Shown: positions 1 to 5,798 of the stretch, one piece after another
How positions within the stretch are numbered: the first letter of the stretch is position 1
Layout of the letters: every line of letters starts with the position of its first letter
Source of the DNA: Lysinibacillus sp.
Lineage (GTDB): Bacteria > Bacillota > Bacilli > Bacillales_A > Planococcaceae
NCBI GenBank assembly: GCA_012735355.1
Contig: JAAYHP010000356.1
Location: 1-5,843 of the forward strand
Length of the DNA: 5,843 nt
Reading direction: 5' to 3'
Notes under the pieces: model-generated
What the model was told of the DNA's origin: nothing
What the model saw: the letters and a program-made list of their open reading frames with translations, nothing else
The model's database searches: none
Made by a program: the position numbers and the translations under genes

Positions 1-122
1 AGTTTCGGGCTGTTCCCGTTGGAGTCGCCCCGTCACTCCAATCAATTTTCGTTGCATATCATTTTTTTACTATGCTTCTTCACTGATTCTTAATTAAATT
101 AGCTATATGTCCCAACCTCTTC
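1..122 (-). repeat. Partial dispersed Bacillaceae intergenic repeat (MITE-like), cut by window start
   Basis: Read on the minus strand, this stretch begins with GAAGAGGTTGGGACATA (106-122), three bases after the btuF-like stop codon. It ends with a GC-richer block containing GGAGT-N9-ACTCC (stem 19-25/35-41, TTGGAGT with ACTCCAA) and a second small stem CGGG/CCCG (6-9/15-18). From memory, unverified, many Bacillaceae genomes carry multicopy intergenic elements with this composition: a terminus like AGAGGTTGGGACATAA, a core with GGAGT...GACTCC...GCGGGAACAGC, and an inverted copy of the terminus at the far end. The far end would lie left of position 1. The block is distinctly more GC-rich and structured than its surroundings. 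I see no coding potential. The call rests on remembered similarity, and only one end is visible. Confidence 0.5.
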
Positions 123-125
123 ATT

Positions 126-1064
126 TTATTCTTCAAATAGTTCTGGGTAGATCGCTTTTGCAATGAGTTCTGTCGCCTCTGTAATCCGCGGCCCTGGGCG
201 ATCTAAAATATCCGCGTTTAATTCATAGACTGCGCCCTTTTGAATCGCAGTCATCGTCTCCCATCCTTGTCTAGACATGATTTCCCCTGTTGGATTATCG
301 GTATAATTCACTGTTGTAATGATCGCTTCAGGGTTTCGATGAATGACGTCCTCTTCTGACACAGAAAACCATCCTTGTAAATCCGCATAAATATTCTCTA
401 CTCCAGCAAGTTCAATTAACTCTTGTTGGAACGTACCTGAGCCAATGGACCAAATATCTGGAGTTGGAGCGATTTCAAAATATACCTTTTTCTTATTTTC
501 AATACCCTCTGTTTTTTCTTTAATAGCTGAAAGTTTCTCTTTCATATTTTCCACTAATTCTTTCCCTTTATCTTCAACGCCCATCACTTTAGCAATTTGA
601 AGAATATCACCATAAACATCTTCAACGGAACTAGCTGATTGAATAACAAAAACATTCAATCCAGCTGCTTCCAACTGTTCTACTTGCTCTTCTCCACCGA
701 TAGTATATGCGATGACTACATCTGGATTTAATTCCACTACTCTTTCAGTATTTACTGTCATAGAATCAGAAACTTTTTCAATATCATTTACTTCTTCAGG
801 GTATTTATCGTATTCTGTTACACCAATGACTTTATCTCCAACACCTAGGGCAAATAAAATCTCTGTATTGCTTGGCTGCAGCGAAATGACTGTCTCAGGT
901 ATTTGTTCAAAAGCTACTTCGACTCCCCGATCATCAGTAACTGTGTATGTGTTGGAAGAAAACTCTTCATTCGATTCCGATGTATTTTCTTCATTCGCAG
1001 AATTACCACAAGCTGCTAATACAATCACAAGTGCGAATAATGGTAAAAACCATTTGTTCTTCAT
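126..1064 (-). CDS. BtuF-like cobalamin/siderophore ABC substrate-binding lipoprotein
   Basis: This 312-aa protein has a short Lys-containing N-terminus, a hydrophobic stretch (about 6-18) and a lipobox LAAC with Cys19. It should therefore be a lipoprotein on the outer face of the membrane. After an acidic Ser/Asn/Glu linker (20-38) comes a class III binding fold. The SLQPSNTEILFALGVGD block with GVTEYDKYP (61-89) is the hallmark of the BtuF/YvrC cobalamin-binding branch, and WSIGSGTFQQELIELAG (205-221) and RPGPRITEA (289-297) are typical C-lobe motifs. Glu68, and Glu237 or Glu238, sit where the family's conserved glutamates contact permease arginines. The start ATG overlaps the upstream stop as ATGA, with a GAGGG ribosome binding site, so translation is probably coupled. 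No BtuC or BtuD is present in the window. The ligand is inferred; iron-siderophore or haem cannot be excluded. Confidence 0.85.
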   Translation of the reverse strand: MKNKWFLPLFALVIVLAACGNSANEENTSESNEEFSSNTYTVTDDRGVEVAFEQIPETVISLQPSNTEILFALGVGDKVIGVTEYDKYPEEVNDIEKVSDSMTVNTERVVELNPDVVIAYTIGGEEQVEQLEAAGLNVFVIQSASSVEDVYGDILQIAKVMGVEDKGKELVENMKEKLSAIKEKTEGIENKKKVYFEIAPTPDIWSIGSGTFQQELIELAGVENIYADLQGWFSVSEEDVIHRNPEAIITTVNYTDNPTGEIMSRQGWETMTAIQKGAVYELNADILDRPGPRITEATELIAKAIYPELFEE

Positions 1065-1627
1065 TTGTTACCCTCTTTTCTGTTATTTTTCTTTGTTGGA
1101 TAGGACTTGCTAATAAAAGGTATTTCCTCAATACCATTTACTTTGTTCACATAAACAGCCATGACAAAAAGTACGTTGGCAAGTAACCCTAAATAATCAA
1201 ATAAAAGATCAGGTACTTCCCTTTCTAAACTTACTTTATGTAGCGCACGATAAGATTTTTTTGCCTCGCTTCTAGCGATATGTAATCTTACTGCTGCCTC
1301 ACACCCTTGGGGCAATACAAATTCGCGAATACGTTCCCCTACTTCAGATATGTAAAAATCATAACGTTCACTTAGCCAAGCCAAATCTTCTTCCGTTATA
1401 GCGAGTGTTCCCCGCACTGAACCATTACAATGATAGGCTAGAGGCTGAATGATACGTAAATCATCAATAACTACTTGCGCATTTTTATCTAAAGCGGGAA
1501 TAACAGCACCGATTCGAGTTGTTAAAGAATCCGTACGTATTTCATAATCAACTAAACTAATTTTCTCCCTCATAAAGGGATAACTGCTATAACGAAGATC
1601 TTTTCGAATGATTATCAGTCCTTTCAC
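1061..1627 (-). CDS. Divergent PduO-type cob(I)alamin adenosyltransferase-like protein
   Basis: This 188-aa protein has the normal length for PduO-type ATP:cob(I)alamin adenosyltransferases. Its second half follows that family: EFVLPQGCEAAVRLHIARSE (102-121) matches the F(I/V)LPGG...LHxAR motif, and LLFDYLGLLANVLFVMAVYVN (141-161) matches the C-terminal helix. Asp33 (in DSLTT, family DELNS) and Arg119 fit the known Asp-Arg intersubunit salt bridge, and Phe103 fits the Phe near the corrin. However, the N-terminal TGDKGTTSL-type ATP loop is absent, the family RR becomes Lys123-Lys124, and the YLNRLSD Asn is replaced by Gly147. Normal catalysis is therefore doubtful. It may be an unusual enzyme, a cobalamin-binding or delivery protein, or a decaying gene. 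The start is GTG, 2 nt after the zur stop; it lies inside an AAAGGTG sequence with no well-spaced ribosome binding site, which suggests coupled reinitiation. An in-frame stop just upstream rules out an N-terminal extension. Confidence 0.7.
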   Translation of the reverse strand: MKGLIIIRKDLRYSSYPFMREKISLVDYEIRTDSLTTRIGAVIPALDKNAQVVIDDLRIIQPLAYHCNGSVRGTLAITEEDLAWLSERYDFYISEVGERIREFVLPQGCEAAVRLHIARSEAKKSYRALHKVSLEREVPDLLFDYLGLLANVLFVMAVYVNKVNGIEEIPFISKSYPTKKNNRKEGNK

Positions 1628-1629
1628 CT

Positions 1630-2046
1630 TTAATTTGTATCACAGCTAGGACATTTCCCGTATATTTCAAACTTATGGGATTCAATAACATAACCTGGAA
1701 GCATTGATTCTAACATTTCCATCGGACAAAGATCTACTTTCTTCACATTTCCGCAACTCATGCATATAAAATGATGATGATGATGCGGGGCATCACAATG
1801 CATGCGGAAATTTCGTTCACCGTTTAATTCCGTTTCTTCTAATATACCAAGTTCCACAAAGGTTGCAAGATTACGATAAATTGTATCATAGCTCATGCCG
1901 GGATAATCTTTTTTCAACACATCTAATAAATCACGAGCTGTTAAATACTTATCAGTTTCTTCAAACATAGATAATATTAATTCCCGTTTATCTGTTTTTT
2001 TATATCCATTCGCCTTTAAAATTTCCCAAGCTTGACTGCGATTCAC
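1630..2046 (-). CDS. zur: Zinc uptake regulator Zur (Fur family)
   Basis: This is a 138-aa Fur-family repressor of normal length. An N-terminal winged helix (about 1-80) carries the recognition region MSYDTIYRNLATFVELGILEE (51-71). The dimerisation domain has two CxxC pairs, Cys95/Cys98 and Cys132/Cys135, which form the structural zinc site. His83-Cys84 followed by His88-His92 (HHHHH) fits the zinc-sensing site known from B. subtilis Zur (Cys84 with nearby histidines), so zinc rather than iron, manganese or peroxide is the likely signal. The start is GTG, overlapping the znuB stop as GTGA, with AAAGGAG about 8 nt upstream. The identity is supported by its place behind znuCB and by a near-consensus Zur box in front of the operon, so it probably represses its own transcription. 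Confidence 0.93.
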   Translation of the reverse strand: MNRSQAWEILKANGYKKTDKRELILSMFEETDKYLTARDLLDVLKKDYPGMSYDTIYRNLATFVELGILEETELNGERNFRMHCDAPHHHHHFICMSCGNVKKVDLCPMEMLESMLPGYVIESHKFEIYGKCPSCDTN

Positions 2047-2891
2047 TGATTGTTCTCCTTTCTTACATTCATTTTTTTAACTAATATCACAATCACTAAA
2101 ATCAAAATGGAAGTTACGACAATGGTTCCACCGGGAGCTAAATTTAAATAAAAAGCGACAACTAATCCGATGATGACGGCTAGTTCACCAAAAATAATGG
2201 AATAAATAATCGTTGCTTTAAACCCCTTTGCAATCCGCATTGCACTAGCAACAGGCAATGTAATTAAAGAAGATACGAGTAATATTCCAACAATTCTCAT
2301 GCTTGCTGCAATCGTCAATGCAACGACAATGATAAATAACAAATGGATTCCTTTTGCTGGAAGTCCTGACGCTTTTGCGTATTCTTCATCAAAAGATAAA
2401 ACAAACAATTCTTTATATAAACATGTTAGAAAAACGATAACTATTATTGCAATCCCGATTACAACGAACAAATCTTGCCTAGAAACAGCAGATACTGTTC
2501 CGAAAAGATAGCCCATCACATCGGTATTAAATCCGCTAGCCAATGAAATAAAAATGGCACTTAATCCGATTCCTGCTGACATAATAATGGGGATGGCTAA
2601 TTCTTCGTAATGCTTATAAACGGATCTCAACCGCTCAATAAGTACCGATCCTCCGACAGCAGCAAGCATACCCAAGTACATCGGATTAAGAACAGCCAAT
2701 GAAGCTACACTTTGGCTTAAAAATAAGCTACCTGTAATTCCTGCTAACGTAACGTGAGATAATGCATCTGCAATGAGGGACATTCGTCGAACAACAATAA
2801 AAACTCCGAGTAATGGGGCAATGATACCAATTATAATTCCGGAGATAAAGGCATTTTGTAAAAATTCATAGTTTAATATCGCATCAATCAT
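2043..2891 (-). CDS. znuB: Zinc ABC transporter permease ZnuB
   Basis: This 282-aa integral membrane protein belongs to the ABC-3 (metal ion) permease family. It shows about eight to nine hydrophobic segments, roughly 15-33, 44-60, 70-86, 99-120, 139-158, 182-198, 200-216, 225-248 and 255-271. Family landmarks are RRMSLIADALSHVTLAG (35-51), the cytoplasmic coupling region SFDEEYAKASG (166-176) and GILLVSSLITLPVASAMR (202-219). It forms the membrane channel through which the ZnuC ATPase drives zinc import. The ATG is preceded by a strong AAGGAGGAAGG ribosome binding site that overlaps the znuC stop codon. Its own stop overlaps the zur start. Manganese permeases of this family look similar; the Zur box and linked zur gene make zinc the better call. 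Confidence 0.93.
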   Translation of the reverse strand: MIDAILNYEFLQNAFISGIIIGIIAPLLGVFIVVRRMSLIADALSHVTLAGITGSLFLSQSVASLAVLNPMYLGMLAAVGGSVLIERLRSVYKHYEELAIPIIMSAGIGLSAIFISLASGFNTDVMGYLFGTVSAVSRQDLFVVIGIAIIVIVFLTCLYKELFVLSFDEEYAKASGLPAKGIHLLFIIVVALTIAASMRIVGILLVSSLITLPVASAMRIAKGFKATIIYSIIFGELAVIIGLVVAFYLNLAPGGTIVVTSILILVIVILVKKMNVRKENNQ

Positions 2892-2903
2892 TAGCCTTCC
2901 TCC

Positions 2904-3644
2904 TTAATTTGTTCGAACGGAATGTCCGTACCATTCATAAATTTGTTCTTTTGGCATTTTGTAATATTGTTCCTTCTTTCCGTGAAACAAAATTTTTTGA
3001 TTTAAAAATAAAATATGACGAATTTGATTCGCTGGTGTTTCAATATCATGAGTGACTAAAATAATTGTAAGGTTGCGTTCCTTATTTAGAGAACCTAACA
3101 TATCATAAAATGATTGAACATTTTTCATATCGACGCCAACTGTTGGTTCATCTAATACAAGCAACTTCGGCTCTGAAATTAATGCGCGAGCAATAAACAC
3201 TCTCTGCTGTTGTCCACCGGAAAGTTGACCAATCGTGCGCTTTTTAAATTCTTCCATACCGACTGCACGAAGAACATCGTCCACTTTTTTATTTGTATCT
3301 TTAGGCAATCTTTTAAATATACCTACTTTTTTCGTTAGTCCGCTCTGAACGACTTCTTCTACCGTTGCTGGAAAAGCGGTGTTAAAAGCATTTGATTTTT
3401 GGGAAACATATCCTATCCACTCGCGGTGCTGAAAGGAATTCATAGATTCTCCAAATAGTTTTATATCTCCAGTAGGTTTTAATAAACCTAAAATAATTTT
3501 TAATAAAGTGGATTTACCAGATCCATTCGGACCTAAAATCGCTAAAAAATCCCCTTCCTCTACCTTCATAGAAATGTTGTGTAGCACCGGGGTGGATTCA
3601 TATTGAAATGAGACATTGTTTAATTCTATTAATGTTCGATTCAT
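2904..3644 (-). CDS. znuC: Zinc ABC transporter ATP-binding protein ZnuC
   Basis: This is a 246-aa ABC ATPase counted from MNRTLIEL. It has Walker A GPNGSGKST (38-46), Q-loop Gln82 (YVSQ), signature LSGGQ (141-145), Walker B LLVLDE (161-166), D-loop VGVD and H-loop His199 (THD). It energises ZnuB at the inner face of the membrane. The reading frame stays open upstream to 3767, but that would put the promoter and Zur box inside the gene and add 41 residues unlike the family. GAAGAG lies five bases before the ATG at 3644, and a tandem ATG at 3647 is an equally possible start. It is the first gene of the znuC-znuB-zur cluster. No zinc-binding ZnuA/AdcA gene accompanies it in this window. Confidence 0.93.
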   Translation of the reverse strand: MNRTLIELNNVSFQYESTPVLHNISMKVEEGDFLAILGPNGSGKSTLLKIILGLLKPTGDIKLFGESMNSFQHREWIGYVSQKSNAFNTAFPATVEEVVQSGLTKKVGIFKRLPKDTNKKVDDVLRAVGMEEFKKRTIGQLSGGQQQRVFIARALISEPKLLVLDEPTVGVDMKNVQSFYDMLGSLNKERNLTIILVTHDIETPANQIRHILFLNQKILFHGKKEQYYKMPKEQIYEWYGHSVRTN

Positions 3645-3659
3645 CATTTCTCTTCTTTC

Positions 3660-3682
3660 TAATTCATAATCATTACGATTTA
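3660..3682. promoter_or_regulatory. Zur operator (Zur box)
   Basis: TAATTCATAAT-C-ATTACGATTTA is an 11-1-11 inverted repeat with 9 of 11 arm positions symmetrical. The right arm is identical to the B. subtilis Zur consensus half site ATTACGATTTA, and the left arm differs from consensus at two positions. It starts 9 nt downstream of the znuC -10 element, so it covers roughly +3 to +25 of that transcript. This is a placement expected to block transcription initiation when zinc-loaded Zur binds. It also lies 74 nt before the divergent plus-strand small gene. Confidence 0.9.
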
Positions 3683-3706
3683 CATTTTGTAAGTATACGG
3701 TATTCA
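3679..3706 (+). promoter_or_regulatory. Weak candidate promoter for the divergent small gene
   Basis: On the plus strand, TTTACA (3679-3684) lies 16 bp before TATTCA (3701-3706), about 50 nt ahead of the small gene's ATG. The -10 match is poor, so this is tentative. If it is real, the -35 overlaps the right arm of the Zur box and faces the znuC promoter, so Zur could control both directions. Confidence 0.25.
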
Positions 3707-3720
3707 TTGTTTTTTGTAAA
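3692..3720 (-). promoter_or_regulatory. Sigma-A promoter of the znuC operon
   Basis: On the minus strand, a -35 TTTACA (3715-3720) and a -10 TATACT (3692-3697) are separated by exactly 17 bp, and the A residues 6-7 nt downstream fit a start point. The Zur box follows directly. A short inverted repeat TTACA-TTT-TGTAA (3680-3692) touches the -10 and the operator edge. Its role is unknown. Confidence 0.8.
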
Positions 3721-3756
3721 GTTTCAAAACTACTGATTAGAAAGGATGAATAGAAG

Positions 3757-4005
3757 ATGAATGCCATTGAAATGTGGGAATCCTTATTGACAAAATCAGA
3801 TAAAGAAATTCGAAAGTTGGCAAAACAATACGGAGTCGATTTAACGATAGAAGAAATTCAAAATCTTCGTCCATTAGCAGAAAAGGCTAATTTCACATGG
3901 CTCGTAACGGGAATTCCTGACGACGTATTAAAAGAAGCAGAAAAAATTTTAGGAACGAAAAAATATAAAAAATATAAGGCAATGCTTGATAACCTAAACT
4001 ATTGA
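3757..4005 (+). CDS. Small hypothetical protein, distantly DUF2624/YqfT-like
   Basis: This is an 82-aa soluble, lysine-rich protein with no signal peptide or membrane segment. It looks helical: KSDKEIRKLAKQYGVDLTIE (13-32) resembles a short helix-turn-helix of the kind seen in YqfT-like (DUF2624) proteins. A tryptophan/aliphatic patch follows (FTWLVTGIPDDVLKEA), then a basic, tyrosine-rich tail (KKYKKYKAML). I do not firmly recognise it. The DUF2624 suggestion rests on the pattern KQYGVDLT and on position, because in B. subtilis yqfT lies between nfo and the zur region. Here the gene is turned the other way. AAAGGA lies about 10 nt before the ATG, with AGAAG immediately before it. It diverges from znuC across the Zur box and ends ahead of a strong hairpin, which supports it being a real gene. 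No function can be assigned. Confidence 0.75.
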   Translation: MNAIEMWESLLTKSDKEIRKLAKQYGVDLTIEEIQNLRPLAEKANFTWLVTGIPDDVLKEAEKILGTKKYKKYKAMLDNLNY

Positions 4006-4027
4006 TATATTGAATCTGATTTCAGCT

Positions 4028-4064
4028 CCAAGGAGGCAATTCCTGTTTTTGTTTGCCTCCTCGG
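4028..4064. terminator. Hairpin between convergent genes, possible bidirectional terminator
   Basis: AGGAGGCAA (4031-4039) pairs perfectly with TTGCCTCCT (4053-4061). The stem extends through one A/C mismatch to CC/GG at the base, and the 13-nt loop is T-rich. It lies 22 bp after the plus-strand small gene and about 50 bp after the minus-strand dacC, where both transcripts must end. There is no clean T-run after the stem on either strand, so it is not a textbook intrinsic terminator. It could act as an RNA 3'-end stabiliser or a transcript-collision buffer. Confidence 0.55.
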
Positions 4065-4113
4065 AATAGCTATTTAGGCTCTAATCCTCACATTATTGCA
4101 TGAAAAGCACAGC

Positions 4114-5532
4114 TTAAAAATGCTCAATAATCCCTTCTACTACCCGGTCAATGGCTTTTGTTTTTACAACTGATTGATTTTGTGTCATCACCGCAAAAGC
4201 ATACCATAATCCGCTATTTCCTTTCACGTATCCCGCTAATGTATAAACTCCTGAAATATGTCCTGTTTTCGCAATTACCCGGTATTGTAAATGGCTTTCA
4301 TTATAGCGATTCCTTAAAGAACCGCCAATATTCCGTTCTTTTACTCCTCCAATTGGTAATCCATTATAAAAGCTATGAAAATAAGGTTCATTTTTCACAT
4401 TAACTAATAATTGAGTCAATTCATTCGCAGTGGTGCGGTTATGATGTGAAAGGCCAGAACCGTCTTCTAATAACCATTGTTCCATTTGAAGTCCCAATTC
4501 TTCTCCAAAATCCTCAATGACCTTTAAACCATCCTCCATCGTACCATTCTGATAAACTTCATAGCCCATCGTTTTCACTAAAATATCTGCAATACTATTA
4601 TTGCTTAGTTTTAGGAAAGGAAGAATTATTGATTTCAGTGGCAATGAATGTTTTACGTAAAATAATATCGCATCCTTTGGCACTTCTTTTCGATCAATCA
4701 CAGGATGATGAAAGGAAATCCCTTCTTCTTCCAAAGCCATTTTTAAAGCATGTAGCGTATTGATTGTCGGATCGTTTAACGTAACCCAATCTTTAAAGGT
4801 TTCGTCCATTGGAATATTGCCAGTAATAATTACTTGATTTGTATCGTGCACACGATTTATTTCAATAGTATTTTTTTCATTGGAAGAAACTGTTTTTGCC
4901 TGATTGATCAATTCCATACCACTTTTGTTTGGTTCCGTTTCAATAATTGGCTCTTTACCAACGCTACTCGGTTTCACATGAACGATGATTGTCCCAGCAT
5001 CAAAGTCCATATCCGGCGACATCGTCAACGCACTTATTCTTGCGGCATAATAATAACTTTCATCTTCCTTTTTTGCCCCTGGTGGAAGTTGTGAGCCATA
5101 AAAACGAGAATCATCTCCATAAATATCCCCTGATATAGAGAAAATGCCTAATATCTTTAAAAGATCTGCTATTTCATAAAAATGTTTCTTTTGAAAAGTT
5201 GGATCCCCACTCCCTTTCACATATAAGTTCCCCTTTAACTCGTTATTTTTCACTTGACCATCGATATAAACCTCAGTAATCCATCGATAGTTTTCCCCTA
5301 ATACATGTAACGCGCTGGCTGCCGTAAGCAATTTTAACGTCGAAGCTGGTTTCATAAGAGTATCGCCGTTTTTCATGTATAACAAATTTCCCGTATCTAC
5401 ATCACGAATAGAAACGCTCATATGATCTGTTCCCAATTGTTGCTCAACGATATTATTGAATTGATGGGCTTGTACCAATTGCAAATCCATGATGAATAGT
5501 ATAGAAAGAATTATAATTAACGTCTTTTTCAT
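4114..5532 (-). CDS. dacC: D-alanyl-D-alanine carboxypeptidase/endopeptidase, DacC/PBP4a type (peptidase S13)
   Basis: This secreted serine peptidase trims peptidoglycan side chains outside the membrane. Counted from MKKTLII it has 472 aa, close to B. subtilis DacC (about 490). The N-terminus is a signal peptide (KK, hydrophobic core, VQA before His). Catalytic motifs on this numbering are Ser64-x-x-Lys67 (STLK), Ser310-Asn311-Asn312 and Lys422-Thr423-Gly424. YYYAARISALTMSP (160-173) and the segment after it fit the extra domains inserted between the first two motifs in this family. The frame is open from an ATG at 5586, but the ATG at 5530-5532 has AAGGTGG five bases upstream and starts directly on the signal peptide, so it is preferred. 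No confident promoter is visible; TATAGA near 5576-5581 is a weak -10. The gene is monocistronic, preceded by the nfo terminator and convergent with the small gene. A 57-bp internal piece is repeated at the window's end. Confidence 0.92.
   Translation of the reverse strand: MKKTLIIILSILFIMDLQLVQAHQFNNIVEQQLGTDHMSVSIRDVDTGNLLYMKNGDTLMKPASTLKLLTAASALHVLGENYRWITEVYIDGQVKNNELKGNLYVKGSGDPTFQKKHFYEIADLLKILGIFSISGDIYGDDSRFYGSQLPPGAKKEDESYYYAARISALTMSPDMDFDAGTIIVHVKPSSVGKEPIIETEPNKSGMELINQAKTVSSNEKNTIEINRVHDTNQVIITGNIPMDETFKDWVTLNDPTINTLHALKMALEEEGISFHHPVIDRKEVPKDAILFYVKHSLPLKSIILPFLKLSNNSIADILVKTMGYEVYQNGTMEDGLKVIEDFGEELGLQMEQWLLEDGSGLSHHNRTTANELTQLLVNVKNEPYFHSFYNGLPIGGVKERNIGGSLRNRYNESHLQYRVIAKTGHISGVYTLAGYVKGNSGLWYAFAVMTQNQSVVKTKAIDRVVEGIIEHF
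5150..5206 (+). repeat. 57-bp direct repeat, copy 1 (inside dacC)
   Basis: This segment starts AATATCTTTAAAAGATC and ends at GGATCC. It recurs exactly and in the same orientation at 5787-5843, 637 bp away. Here it is part of the intact dacC reading frame, encoding [18 protein letters not shown], so this copy is the native one. The match stops at the left (T here, G at the other copy) and is cut by the window edge on the right. Confidence 0.97.
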
Positions 5533-5612
5533 AAAAGCCACCTTAAATCTTTTACTTTCCATCATTATTCTGCTCAAATTTCCCATTCTATACTTACATT
5601 TATGACTATAAG

Positions 5613-5650
5613 AAAAAACACCATTCTTCTATTAAAGAAAAATGATGTTT
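5613..5650 (-). terminator. Intrinsic terminator of nfo
   Basis: On the minus strand, AAACATCATTTTTCT (5636-5650) pairs over all 15 positions, with two or three G-U pairs, to AGAAGAATGGTGTTT (5616-5630). The loop is 5 nt, and further T residues follow the stem. It begins 7 nt after the nfo stop codon and insulates dacC from nfo transcription. Confidence 0.85.
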
Positions 5651-5657
5651 CTCTATG

Positions 5658-5798
5658 CTAAATTCTTAGCACTTCAATGGCTTCTGGGTTAAAACAATTT
5701 GTTTTTAACATTTCAATTTCTTCTTTATATGGCGGCTTTTTATTTTTGGAATCTGTCCCTACCCAAGGAGTTTCCAAAATTTTAGGAATATCTTTAAA
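5658..5798 (-). CDS. nfo: Endonuclease IV (Nfo), C-terminal fragment
   Basis: Only the last 46-47 codons are present. They read [20 protein letters not shown], then [20 protein letters not shown], then IEVLRI before TAG. The PK-(I/V)-LETP motif followed by a helix EIEML is the characteristic C-terminus of the zinc-dependent AP endonuclease Nfo (YqfS in B. subtilis), which cuts DNA at abasic sites during base excision repair. The conserved Glu of LETP is a metal ligand in this family. Upstream of about 5798 the sequence becomes a copy of dacC, and the nfo frame meets TGA at 5811-5813, so the natural upstream codons are missing here. This reflects a rearrangement or assembly chimera rather than evidence that the gene is dead. 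In B. subtilis nfo also lies near zur, so the linkage makes sense. Confidence 0.85.
   Translation of the reverse strand, partial: FKDIPKILETPWVGTDSKNKKPPYKEEIEMLKTNCFNPEAIEVLRI

Noticed and set aside
80..124. 14-codon minus-strand frame starting MKRLGHIANL after the btuF-like gene
   Set aside because: It is very short, lies within the repeat terminus, and has no independent support.
712..1186. Plus-strand open frames opposite the btuF-like and adenosyltransferase-like genes
   Set aside because: They are antisense shadows of well-supported genes, with no ribosome binding site or recognisable protein motifs.
1061..1632. Cobalamin riboswitch ahead of the B12-related genes
   Set aside because: There is no room: only 2 nt separate zur from the next gene, and the two B12-related genes overlap. 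No B12-box element is seen in the intergenic regions.
1771..1785. His5 tract in Zur as a possible tag or anomaly
   Set aside because: His-rich stretches before the first CxxC are normal in Fur/Zur proteins and fit metal sensing.
2299..2511. Plus-strand open frame inside znuB
   Set aside because: It is antisense to a conserved permease and has no family signal.
3645..3767. In-frame upstream extension of znuC to an ATG at 3767
   Set aside because: It would encode 41 residues unlike ABC ATPases, cover the promoter and Zur box, and overlap the divergent gene. The ATGs at 3644/3647 have a ribosome binding site.
4030..4072. AAGGAGG on the plus strand at 4030 as a ribosome binding site for another gene
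   Set aside because: It lies in the hairpin stem. The nearest TTG opens only a few codons before a stop.
4158..5094. Plus-strand open frames inside dacC (4158-4403, 4834-5094)
   Set aside because: They are antisense to an intact S13 peptidase with all three catalytic motifs. Their composition looks like a reversed coding strand.
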